NCBI RefSeq assembly: GCF_030269925.1
Contig: NC_085129.1
Coordinates: 21,009,501 to 21,073,500 of the forward strand
Length of the DNA: 64,000 bases
Direction of reading: 5' to 3'
From: Bombyx mori
Taxonomy: Eukaryota; Arthropoda; Insecta; Lepidoptera; Bombycidae
Shown: positions 19,601 to 28,194 of the stretch, piece by piece
Layout of the letters: the number at the start of each line of letters is the position of its first letter
Numbering within the stretch: position 1 is the first letter of the stretch
The notes under the pieces: generated by a model
Told to the model about the DNA's origin: nothing
Databases searched by the model: none
Seen by the model: only the letters and a program-made list of their open reading frames with translations
Position numbers and translations under genes: made by a program

Positions 19601-22600
19601 AGATCCCACTAAACGTTCAATTACTACCTGTTCATAGATTTAAGAAAACTGTTAAGGAACGTTTGTGCAACAAGGCATATTATAAAGTTAAGGATTATTT
19701 ACTAGATGGCACTACGTGGGAATGAGGCGCTCGCTCCTGGCCTTTTCATTTTTCATTATTATTATTATTTTTTTAATTGTATTTTTTGACTTGTTTTTTC
19801 TTTTATTGTAAATATTTTTATTTATTTAAAAAAAAGAAAATATATGAGAAAAAACAAAAAAAAAAGCCCGCTGAGTTTGTTTCGCCGGTTCTTCTCAGGA
19901 CTGTGGCTTTTTTTGGAACCGGTGGTAGAGTTAACATTGTTATTTGTATTTTGACATTCAACAAATGTGTCATACTGACATCTAAGTTGAAATAAATGAT
20001 TTTGAATTATGAATTTTGACTTGAATATTGTGGATATTTGACACGCCTAGACAGACGTATTTGAGATAAGATTTGTTCAGACACATGTTTTCCAAATGCA
20101 TCGAATGTCAGAAACATTAAATGATAAGAGTGACATTTTACTTGCTGTGTAGGTAGGAAAAGTGGAATCGAGTTTTTAATGTGCCCACTATATAATATAC
20201 AAAGACCTATTCGAACAAGGAGCCCCGGAGGTGCTGTCAAAATTGTCCCACTGACATGTCTATGAACCCTGTTTGTGATCGGTTTACGGTGCCGTCATCA
20301 TGTTCAAAGCTTAAAACCAAAGCGACATGCGTTTATATAATAAAAAATCATAGTTAGTAATGCTAGTTGGAGTCCACTAGAGTTTTCTTCTAAAAAGCGG
20401 CGTAATACGAATACCTCCTTATTGTAGTCGCTTCTGATTGTATATCTAACCAAGGGGAAGAGGCATAGCACAGCCGCCGTTGTCCTAAACAAGTCCTATC
20501 GGATCTTCACTGATCCACACTCAGTGCTTTTAAGCTCTTCAAGAATTGAGCACTGTTACTTAAAACCTAACCCATAGACACAACCCGCTGAGTTTCTCGC
20601 CGAATCTTCTTAGTGGGTCTCGATTCCGATCCTTTGGTAGTTTCAGCGAAGCACTGCTCTTGCTTTAGGTGTTAGGAAATTCTTCCAAGTTGATCCCCGT
20701 GGCTCACCTACCGAATCGCTCGTAGCTAGAATAGCTCAAGGCTACCAGTGATTAGGCAATTCAAAAAAGCCTTAGGGTCTGATCACTTGCGTTTTCTGAG
20801 CAGACGGCTTTGAAATTAGCGATACTGAAGGACCAGCCGAAGTGCACGGAGGTGCTGCTAAGCTTCGACGCTGATGTGCTGCTCGCGGACGAAAGCGACA
20901 GGCTGCCGCTGCACCACGCGGCCGAGGTCTCAAGCCAGCACCTGGAGTTGATCCTCGAGCATTGCAAGCAGAACGCCAGGTGAGAAAGCAGCGCGCGACT
21001 GGCTGCACTGCCCTAGTACGGAAGACTATTTTACTGGTGGTAACACCTCTTGTGAGTCCGCACGGGTAGGTACCACCGCCCCGTCTATTTCTGCCGTAAA
21101 GCAATAACGTGGTTTGAAGGGTAGGGCAGCCGTTGTAACTATACTGAGATCTTAGAACTTATATCTCAAGGTGGGTGGCGCATTTACGTCGTAGATGTCT
21201 ATGGGCTCCAGTAACCACTCAACACCAGGTGGGCTGTGAGCTCGTCCAACCATTTAAGCCATAAAAAAAAGCTATATCTGGCTTATTTATTGTTACTGTA
21301 TCATTTCTGACGCGTCGGATACTTTATAGTTTCAATGGTCGCGGGCAAAATGAGGTATCGTTTTGGTAATGATAGATAGATGATAGACAACAGAATTTCG
21401 TTTTACAGGAAAATCTATCTGGAGGAGGAGTCCTTGTGGAAGGAGAACATCGCTGAATATTCGGATGACATTATATTGGATTACCTATTAAGCTACATGT
21501 GCAACGCGTGCGACAGCGAAGGTGAGTCGCGGTTTTGCAGTGCAAAGGTTTCGCCATGCTCATCAAACCACGACAGGAAATGGCAGGGCAGTGGTGTCTA
21601 TGCGAGCGGGTCATAAGCCACCCCGCCTCCAACTTAAAAGTTCGACTGAGATCTCACAGTGTGTTTCCGGTCCATAAGAACCGGGATATAGCGACTGCGT
21701 TTGCCCTTATTATTGGTGACGTCAATGAGGGGGTAAAGACTTGGATGGATTGGGTGAATTATGTGCGACTTGACGGTCTGCAGATGTTGGGACCAGACCT
21801 CGAGTCTAAGGATGTTTTAGGACTCTACCCACTAAACGACTCCCCTTACACTCTCACTCGGGGTCCGATCTCCACCCGGGGTCAGAACCCGTCAGACGTA
21901 CGATAGGCCTGGAGGTATAAACAGGACATGCAGCGCCGACTACAAGTTTTATTGCTTCACCCACTTGAGGTTAAGTGGTTACTGGAACCCATAGCACCTT
22001 AAGATATGAGTTCTAAGGTCTCAGTTTTAACAGTACAACAATTGCCCCGCCCTTAAAACCGAAACGCATTACTGCTTCATGACAGAAATAGGCAGGGCGA
22101 TGGTACCTACCCGTGCGTGCGAACTCACAAGACGTCCTACCACCGGTAATTACGCAAATTATAATTTTTCGGGTTTGTTTTTTATCACACGATGTTATTC
22201 CTTCACCGTGGAAGTCAATCGTCAACATTTGTTAAGTACGCATTTCGTACTCGCCTGCGGGATTCGAACACCGGTGCATCGCTAGATACGAATGCACCGG
22301 ACGTCTTATCTTTAAGGCCACGAAGACTGCTAAGTAGTGGGATAAAGGCATGAAGAGTGCCCAAAACACGTCATTTCGGATCCTCCCGATCCATTAACGG
22401 TGCTTTTAGGTACCTCAAGCACCGGTCATCGTCCTCGCCGAACCCGTCGCATGCGACGAAGGGCTCGGTGAGTAAATTAAATTAACCCACAGACACAGCC
22501 CACTGAGTTTCTCGCCGGATCTTCTCAGTGGGTCGCGATTCCGATCCGGTGGTAGATTCTGAAGCACGGTGCTTGCTAGGGTTTGTGTTAGCAACGTCGT

Positions 22601-23994
22601 CAGGCTTGAGCCCCATGAGCTAACCTACTAGTTAAGGTTACGCTGAAATAGCCTCTAAGGTTCAGTATCAAGTATGGAGGAGGAGGAGCTTGGGAAGGAA
22701 AAAAAAAGTGAGTGTGTGTGCAAGTCACACACGGTAGAAGTGAAACTTATAAATAAGATATAGATATACTGACTATCCCGCTACACAGGAGCATACACAT
22801 GGACAATGTTTAGTAGACGATAGTGGGGATGCTACGAAGAGTCGCACAAAGAGGAGACCGAGAACGTCTAATGTGTTCTATCTCATTCTCTCGCCGGCTG
22901 AATCCTATACATTTATGTGTTTGTGTCTCTATGGACTTATTTTTTCATCGAGTTTGAAATCACAACGATTCTAAAGAAGTTTCATTTAAAAAAGCATGAA
23001 GATTTTATTAACCCTATCTCTCTTCCTAGATTAAAACAGCTGCGTGTTTTATATTAACATTACAGGTAACACGGCCCTCAGCATCGCCTGCAAGAGGGGC
23101 CGCCACGAGAACGCGCGGCTGCTACTGCGCGCCGAGCCGGGCAGCGCCAACCGCAGCGCGCCCACCGGCGGGGACACGGCGCTGCACTCCGCCGTCGCGG
23201 CCGCCGTCGCCGTCTTCAGAGGTGACCTACCCTGATCCTCCCCCTAGTTTCACCCTTTTTTAGTTTGGCCAAAACCCGCAAAATTATAATTTGCGTAATT
23301 ACTGGTGGTAGGAGCTCTTGTGAGTCCGCGCGGGTACTCACAAGCGGGCGGTACCACCGCCCTGTCTATTTCTGCCGTGAAGCAGTAATCCGTTTCGGTT
23401 TGAAGGGTGGGGCAGCCGTTGTAGATGTCTATGGGCTCCAGTAACCACTTAACACCAGATGGGCCGTGAGCTCATCCACCCATTTAAGCAATTAAAAAAA
23501 AAACACGCTCCACAGAAAGCGGCGATAGGATCGCGATCGAGAACTACAAGAAGACCATAGAGGTGCTGGTGGACGGCGACGCGAGCCCCTCCGTGCCCAA
23601 CTGCGCCGGCCTCACCGTCACCGACATGCTCGCCGACGCAGACGCGCCCGACCTCTCCGCGCTGCTCGCCGCCGCGCTCTCCAGCAGGAGGCTGGGGGCC
23701 GCGCGCCGCCCGCCCGGACCCTACATGCTGCTGCGCGGGCAGGACGGACGCCTCGACGTGGCGCACGTCGCCAGCAGGCAGCCCGCCCGCGCCCCCGCCG
23801 CAAGGGACCGGGGCCTCCCTACTGAGCCGAAAACTAAAATCATCGAGAACGTTCTAGTGAATTTAGGTTCGAGTATTGGTAACGTTAAAGTTCGGAACGT
23901 CTGCAGGGGAAGCGACGCTAGGAATATCAGGATTACGGCGAAACGAAGCGGCAGCGCGCGCGGCGAGGCGGCGGGGAAGAAAACGAAACTTTGA
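15804..23994 (+). CDS. Ankyrin-repeat protein gene, six exons (join 15804-16687, 16999-17209, 20804-20979, 21409-21521, 23066-23221, 23516-23994)
   Basis: The spliced frame is 2019 nt and encodes 672 residues. Every junction is GT/AG and phase-compatible. Residues 1-300 are a basic and Ser/Thr-rich region with no domain I recognise. Residues about 320-540 hold about five or six ankyrin repeats, visible as RPIHNAVLNDN, TALKLAILKD, LPLHHAAEV, NTALSIACKRGRHENARLLL and GDTALHSAV. The C-terminal 100 residues are basic and end GKKTKL. Such proteins usually act as scaffolds or inhibitors. An IkB-like role is conceivable but not shown. Introns 2-5 are full of SINEs and LINE remnants. Exons 5-6 are much more GC-rich than exons 1-2. 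Confidence 0.8.
16999..17209 (+). CDS. Ankyrin gene exon 2
   Basis: The acceptor is TTGCTTAGCATAG and the donor is TGG|GTGAGT. It encodes CDIYLIEGSLEVFKMDKKSH... and the first ankyrin-like helix pair, RPIHNAVLNDNIKMLKRQC. It ends in phase 0 at Asn-Trp, continuing into TALKLA of exon 3. The acceptor was chosen because it is the one restoring the frame from exon 1. Confidence 0.75.
17460..17712 (-). repeat. SINE-B copy, headless, in intron 2
   Basis: Reverse orientation from a T run to GCCACCAGTAA. About 90% like the family by eye, with a small duplication (AAATAAATG). Confidence 0.9.
18219..18342 (+). repeat. SINE-C copy
   Basis: Runs GGTAGGCAGCGGCTTGGCTC ... CACTCACCATCAGGTGGGCC ... CTGCCTACAAGGGCAATAAAAAA. 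Short element of about 110 bp plus A tail, no coding capacity. Confidence 0.9.
18630..18765 (+). repeat. SINE-A-related copy, divergent 5' part
   Basis: The 3' half (TCCGATCCGGCGGTA, TGCGAAGCACTGCTCTTGCT, GTGAGCTCACCTACACG) is SINE-A. The first part (GCCCGCCGAGATTCTCGTTG) is diverged. Confidence 0.7.
19392..20015 (+). mobile_element. 5'-truncated LINE, reverse-transcriptase C-terminal end
   Basis: A frame from 19392 to TGA at 19723-19725 reads ILTLASQYIFENLLYVRKNI ... LFNKIPLNVQLLPVHRFKKT, ending DGTTWE. This is the C-terminus typical of Jockey/CR1-group LINE ORF2 proteins. An AT-rich 3' UTR follows, ending GAAATAAATGATTTTGAATT. It lies in sense in intron 2 of the ankyrin gene. Start methionines inside it have no meaning. 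Confidence 0.8.
20500..20769 (+). repeat. SINE-A copy just upstream of ankyrin exon 3
   Basis: Runs from ACTCAGTGCTTTTAAG through CGCTGAGTTTCTCGCCG and GCGAAGCACTGCTCTTGCT to GGCTACCAGTGATTAGG and a short A tail. It ends about 34 nt before the exon 3 acceptor. Confidence 0.85.
20804..20979 (+). CDS. Ankyrin gene exon 3
   Basis: The acceptor is GTTTTCTGAGCAG and the donor is GCCAG|GTGAGA. It encodes TALKLAILKDQPKCTEVLLS, ADVLLADESDRLPLHHAAEV and a helix ending HCKQNA: one full and two partial ankyrin repeats with the TALxLA and LPLHHAA hallmarks. Leaves two bases (ag). Confidence 0.9.
21031..21270 (+). repeat. SINE-B copy, headless, in intron 3
   Basis: Begins TTTTACTGGTGGTAACACC and ends AAGCCATAAAAAAAAG. 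Carries a deletion after the AAGCAATAA site. Confidence 0.9.
21409..21521 (+). CDS. Ankyrin gene exon 4
   Basis: The acceptor is CGTTTTACAG and the donor is GAAG|GTGAGT. It encodes RKIYLEEESLWKENIAEYSD ... LLSYMCNACDSEG, an acidic insert between ankyrin repeats. Phases 2 and 1 fit exons 3 and 5. Confidence 0.85.
21785..21905 (-). mobile_element. R1-type LINE 3' UTR remnant
   Basis: The reverse complement of CACTAAACGACTCCCC...GGGGTCAGAACCCG here matches the 3' UTR of the R1-type LINE at about 51900-51985. An old antisense fragment in intron 4; the frame at 21535-21906 is incidental. Confidence 0.6.
21950..22329 (-). repeat. SINE-B with tRNA-like head, antisense in intron 4
   Basis: The body is reversed (CATTACTGCTTCATGACAGA), followed by the middle segment and the reversed tRNA-like head (GGATTCGAACACCGGTGCAT ... 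CGTCTTATCTTTAAGGCCAC). Confidence 0.9.
22365..22713 (+). repeat. SINE-A, nearly full-length
   Basis: Includes the 5' half (CATTTCGGATCCTCCCGATC, GTGCTTTTAGGTACCTCAAG, GCGACGAAGGGCTCG), the core (CCCACTGAGTTTCTCGCC) and the 3' half to an A8 tail. Confidence 0.9.
23066..23221 (+). CDS. Ankyrin gene exon 5
   Basis: The acceptor is TTAACATTACAG and the donor is AGAG|GTGACC. It encodes GNTALSIACKRGRHENARLL, a canonical ankyrin repeat, then GDTALHSAVAAAVAVFR, the start of the next. Very GC-rich at third positions compared with exon 1. Confidence 0.9.
23273..23504 (+). repeat. SINE-B copy abutting ankyrin exon 6 acceptor
   Basis: From AAAACCCGCAAAATTATAAT and ATTACTGGTGGTAGG through the body (with a partial internal duplication near 23330 and a deletion before TGTAGATGTCTATGGGCTCC) to an A10 tail. 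Only 12 nt (CACGCTCCACAG) separate the tail from exon 6. Confidence 0.9.
23516..23994 (+). CDS. Ankyrin gene exon 6 (stop codon)
   Basis: The acceptor is CACGCTCCACAG directly after a SINE A tail. It encodes ESGDRIAIENYKKTIEVLVD, completing an ankyrin repeat. Then come NCAGLTVTDMLADADAPDLS, an Ala/Arg/Pro-rich linker, and a basic C-terminus (RITAKRSGSARGEAAGKKTKL) before TGA 23992-23994. Strongly GC-rich at first. The long minus-strand and alternative frames here are shadows. Confidence 0.9.
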
Positions 23995-24288
23995 TATATG
24001 GGGACGAGAGGAACTATTATGCTAAACTGACGGTAGTTCTCAGTAAAAAATCACGAATCACCGGGTGAACCGCGTCCCGTAACAAAGACAGAAGATCGCG
24101 CACACAGCGAGCTAGAAAGAGACGACAGGTGTTCTCGATTTTCCGTCTCTAAGAACATTCCAATTAAATACAGGGTGGGTTTTGTTTGTCAATGACCCGG
24201 AGTCTGCACAAGGATGGCCTTACATAGGAGTCGCAGCACACGACAAATAGAAATTATTCACCGAAATACTAATTATGATCCAATTTAA

Positions 24289-24529
24289 CCCTTTGACTGG
24301 CGTGTAGGTCACCGGTGCCCTACGCGGCGCACTCCAGTAATTATTTTGTCGTCTTTTGTTTGTTAATGTATGACTTTTAGAAATTGATTCACTCGCATTA
24401 TCTTAGGATTCGTCTCTCCTAAAGTCTACTGGATATTCCGGCGCTTTAGTAAGAAGATTGAAGTGAAAAATCGAGATAATAACTTGAGTGCGCCGCGTAG
24501 GGCACCGGTGACCTACACCGCAGTGAGAG
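24289..24529. mobile_element. TTAA-flanked inverted-repeat MITE (piggyBac-like)
   Basis: A 241-bp element between TTAA at 24285-24288 and 24530-24533. The termini CCCTTTGACTGGCGTGTAGG and, reversed, CTCTCACTGCGGTGTAGG lead into a near-identical arm (GTCACCGGTGCCCTACGCGG CGCACT). TTAA duplication and CCC/CTC ends are piggyBac-like traits. It has no transposase, so it would move in trans. Confidence 0.8.
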
Positions 24530-24539
24530 TTAATTGAAG

Positions 24540-24779
24540 ACATGAGTGGATGAAGGGATATGATACAATTTGTTAATTTTGAGAAAACGGGCAGCGAACT
24601 TTTGTTACTTGTACTTCTTCTTCATATATAACTCCTTCTACACATGCAATTTCTAAAAATAGCCTTTAAACACGGAGTTATAAGTTCTAATATGGCTCAT
24701 AGGCGCATAACACCTTCATTCAATCTTTAAAACTCAAAAAAACTTAAAAATTGTACTAAAACCCTTCATCCACTCATGT
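24540..24779. mobile_element. Second MITE-like inverted repeat
   Basis: ACATGAGTGGATGAAGGG at the left is exactly inverted at the right (CCCTTCATCCACTCATGT). Weaker inverted similarity continues inward (ATACAATTTGTTAATTTTGA against AAAAATTGTACT). About 240 bp, no ORF, 6 bp from the TTAA of the first MITE. Confidence 0.7.
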
Positions 24780-24780
24780 T

Positions 24781-24962
24781 TTTATTTATTTATTTAGACA
24801 CACCAACAGCTATACACACAAAACATTCAAGCTTAAAATTAACAAGTATAAAATTAAGTACTGGTTTGTAAGCCAGTTACAGGCATGTACAGCAATCTCT
24901 TATAGCACACTATGACATGTTACAGAAATTTTACAAACGGAAAAATAGGTTAAATTTAAATA
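24781..24962 (-). mobile_element. Probable LINE 3' UTR remnant
   Basis: Starts with TTTATTTATTTATTTAGACA (reverse of an AAATA-type tail) and CACCAACAGCTATACACACA, a pattern seen at antisense ends of Jockey-group LINEs. No coding part is left. Confidence 0.35.
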
Positions 24963-25007
24963 TTGTTAACAGAACGAAAAACAAAAATTGAAAATGAACA
25001 CGAAGGT

Positions 25008-25139
25008 TTGGTAGGCAGCGGCTTAGCTCTGCCCCTGGCATTGCTGACGTCCATGAGCGACGGTGACCACTTACCATCAGGTGGGCCGTATGCTCGTCTG
25101 CCTACAAAGGCAATAAAAAAAAAAAAAAAAAAAAAAAAA
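25008..25139 (+). repeat. SINE-C copy with long A tail
   Basis: GGTAGGCAGCGGCTTAGCTC ... CTGCCTACAAAGGCAAT followed by about 24 A. The long tail suggests a recent insertion. Confidence 0.9.
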
Positions 25140-25556
25140 CGAAACCAAGAGTCAACTACTTAACATTCTCTCATCAATTATAAAAATAGAAACTTGGATA
25201 CCAGTTTGTTTTTGAAACCCAGGCCACGTGTCGTAAAAAATGTCGATGCCATCAATTAATGCCATCAAGGTAGTCACTCTATCACAATTCGCTTCTTAGT
25301 TATCACCGAATGACTGCCTCCAAATCGCCAATCTCATGTTTCGAGTGTATCTACAAAGTTCCAGAACATTATCCATTGAACTAGTTGTTTCGATATCCTA
25401 TCTGACGACAGATGGCGTTATTCATACCGACATATACAAAAAAACGTGTGGCACTCGGGGACTGCCGCGGTAAAGCTATTGCATAGCATTTTGTATCCAT
25501 TTATGCAATTATAATTAGACAATAATTTAATATATAAACAGTAATAAAATAAGACC

Positions 25557-25672
25557 ACGCGGTAGGCAGCGGCTTGGCTCTGCCCCTGGCATTGCTGAGG
25601 TCCATGGACGACGGTAACCACTCACCATCAGGTGGGCCGTATGCTCGCCTGCCTACAAGGGCAATAAAAAAA
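25557..25672 (+). repeat. SINE-C copy
   Basis: Complete: CGGTAGGCAGCGGCTTGGCT to GCCTACAAGGGCAATAAAAA. Confidence 0.9.
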
Positions 25673-25779
25673 GGTGGGTAGGCAAATAAAAGACGTTCGT
25701 AACTTGAGTGCCGTTACCTGAACTGAACCGATAGGCTAAAGATGAAACCTTCAATAGGGATTTGAAAATAAAACAGATT

Positions 25780-26050
25780 TATTAATTTATTTATTTATTC
25801 CATTCAATACAAAGTCTGGCTTACAGTTTTCACCAAAACGCCTGACTCGTTAACACACAAAAAATTGTTGAAATTATTACGTACTGTTATAATATTATAC
25901 TAAAAATAAAATTATTTTGGAATAAAGTATTCCCCAACTATCGGCAAATACGTCAGCTTCCTGGATTTCGGAGAGAAATTCGTTTAACAGCGCAATTGCC
26001 CTAGCCAATGGACAGTTCCTAGCTCTACGGGTCCTCAGCCCCGCCAACGC
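25780..26050 (-). mobile_element. Probable LINE 3' remnant with short open frame
   Basis: The minus frame 26050-25895 reads ALAGLRTRRARNCPLARAIA ... NEFLSEIQEADVFADSWG, clearly codon-like and Leu/Glu/Ala-rich. It is followed downstream by an AATAAAT-type tail (plus-strand TTTATTTATTTATT at 25784). I do not recognise the family; a decayed host exon is the alternative. Confidence 0.35.
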
Positions 26051-26939
26051 CGCAGATGACGTCACATGTGTGTAAATTCAGTACAAAAGTGTCGGAAGTT
26101 GAACAGGCGCTTGTCAGAAGCGAATAAGCTGTGCTAGCGGTTGTTTTTTTGTAGCTATAAAGATTTAAAGCGTTGCCCCAACCTGAGAATGCATAATATC
26201 GATATTATTACGCGGGAAAATGCAAAGAAGTTTAACTTCTGTTAAGCGCACGCAGGTGTAATTGCAATTGAAACGCTACTTATTTCGTAATAACGACGAT
26301 ACCGGAGATTAAATTGTAATGCAATATTTTGTCGGGAGCGTAGACGCAAAGGACTTCAAATCTTCGCCCACAGAAGTATCACTTCTGTTCTATTTTTGTT
26401 TTCATTGTCTTCTATAATTTATTAGATCTTTAAGTAGTATGAATATCTTTGCGTTTTATATTGTAAATATTCATGCCTTATTTTTTATTTATTTTACTTT
26501 TACATGAAGTATGTATGAATAAGTATGTATTATTTGCTATCAGTACTTATAGTGAGACATATATTGTATGAATTTGTATTATCGGCGCTCGTAGTTCTGG
26601 GATGTAATGTGTTGCCAATCACAAAATTACAGAATCGAGTTTTTATGTATTTATTTTTGTTTGTTTTCTTCTTCTTTTTTTTTGTCTCAAAATTGGTTCT
26701 TTGCGATGCCATTGTTGCCAATAAACACCTTCTATCGATATATATGTTGAATTGGTAAGAACGTATGAAATATTGTCGAACGGAGTGTTAAGATGTGAGT
26801 GTGAGTGTAAGATTTCCTCTCGAAACAGTAAGAAAGGGAAAAAAGAATGAGAGACAGAATGAGAGAGAAAAAGAAGATGGCGTAGAGATTTAAATGAGCA
26901 AGGAGTAAAAAAAATGTGAATAAATTTTTAATAACTATA
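26051..26939. other. Stretch without recognised gene
   Basis: No supported exon or repeat. An ORF of 77 codons at 26525-26758 is hydrophobic low-complexity translation of T-rich DNA. Confidence 0.3.
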
Positions 26940-27155
26940 TTATCATCATCATCACTGTCTTGCCCTTCTTCCAGTCACCTGGGGTCGGCGCAACATGTTT
27001 TCTCCTTCGATACTCTTCTATCTTATACCATTTCTTAGCCCACTCCCCTCTTACACATATCGTCTTTCACGCAATCCATCCATTTCTTCTTAGTTTACTT
27101 CTTCCTCTAATTAATTCTTTCAAAAAGAGTAAAAGTGCAACAGTGGAATAATTTT
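26940..27155 (-). mobile_element. LINE ORF2 C-terminal remnant
   Basis: The reverse complement contains GGAGAAAACATGTTGCGCCG and CCCAGGTGACTGGAAGAAGG, closely matching the sense copy at 37360-37490. It encodes a decayed 'KKKW...' plus 'DW..GR' tail typical of lepidopteran LINEs. Confidence 0.6.
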
Positions 27156-27637
27156 ATTTTATGAGCCACGATCCCAATTCTAAATATATGTATATATACG
27201 CATAAAATGAAATGAAATGATGTTCATTCAAATAAAGAATAAAGAATTGAGACGGAATTGTGTATTTAGTTCATCGGTGTCCCGAATGCAAGTTTGGCAG
27301 TGTCGCCAATGTACTGATATGTCGGGGATTTTTTATTAACGCTATGGAGGGTAGAAGTAAGGAGTCTCCAGCTCAGTGTATTAAAAAGTGTCCGCTGAAA
27401 TGGGGCCAATTAAGGTGGCGCCACAGTAGCAAGTGGAAGGATTTTAAAAACAGCACCATAAACCACTACACTTCACTTCAACCCGGCACACTTCACTCTG
27501 TTCAAAACTGCTATATTCATATAATTTCCACTTCGCTACACTAGCGGTATTGCGGTGAGTCTTCCAACAATAACTTGCTGTTTACAGGCAGACTTCACTT
27601 CAACTTGTACCTTATAACAGATGGCGCTCCTTACCTC

Positions 27638-27879
27638 TACGTCGGTCATCGTTCTCGCCGAACCCGACGAAGGGCTCGACGAGCCAATTAACCCATAGAC
27701 ACAGCCCACGGAGTTTCTCGCCGGATCTTTTCAGTGGGTCGCGTTTCTGATCCGGCGGTAGATTTTGCGAAGCATTGCTCTTGCTAGAATCAGTGTTAGC
27801 AACACACCCGGTTTGAGCCCCGTGAGCTCACCTACACACGTTAGCCTCTCAAGGCTATCAGCATAGGTAGGAAAAAAAA
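27638..27879 (+). repeat. SINE-A copy
   Basis: CCGAACCCGACGAAGGGCTC, then CCCACGGAGTTTCTCGCC, GCGAAGCATTGCTCTTGCT, CCGTGAGCTCACCTACAC and an A8 tail. It lacks the first part of the 5' half. Confidence 0.9.
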
Positions 27880-28129
27880 GGTCTGTGTGTGTCGAGTTCC
27901 AGCAGTAACACCCGATGGACTAAAGAGAGGGTAGAAGGGTCTGTCTGCTCCTAACAAGCCCCAGTAGCCAGTTTGCCGGCGACCACGGCGCTTGGAACAC
28001 CTCGAAATCAGACGACCCTTGAAACATCAGCGTAATGTCGCTATTGGTCAGGATATTAGAGCCAAGTTATAAAATTATTGCCATATACATACAAAGCATA
28101 ATGAAGGCATGTTACCAAACCTATAATGC

Positions 28130-28194
28130 AAAGGCTTGCCCATTGAGTTTCTCGCCGGATCTTCTCAGTGGGTTGTGTTTCCGATCCGGTGGTA
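28130..28194 (+). repeat. SINE-A, left piece (split by mariner)
   Basis: CCCATTGAGTTTCTCGCCGG to CCGATCCGGTGGTA, interrupted at the TA target. Continues at 29465. Confidence 0.9.

Noticed and set aside
23449..23803. Two long minus-strand frames rich in Arg and Gly
   Set aside because: Antisense shadows of the GC-rich ankyrin exon 6.
27260..27544. 94-codon frame with CPEC and two further Cys
   Set aside because: Cys spacing fits no zinc motif and the composition drifts into repeat-derived sequence; not supported as coding.
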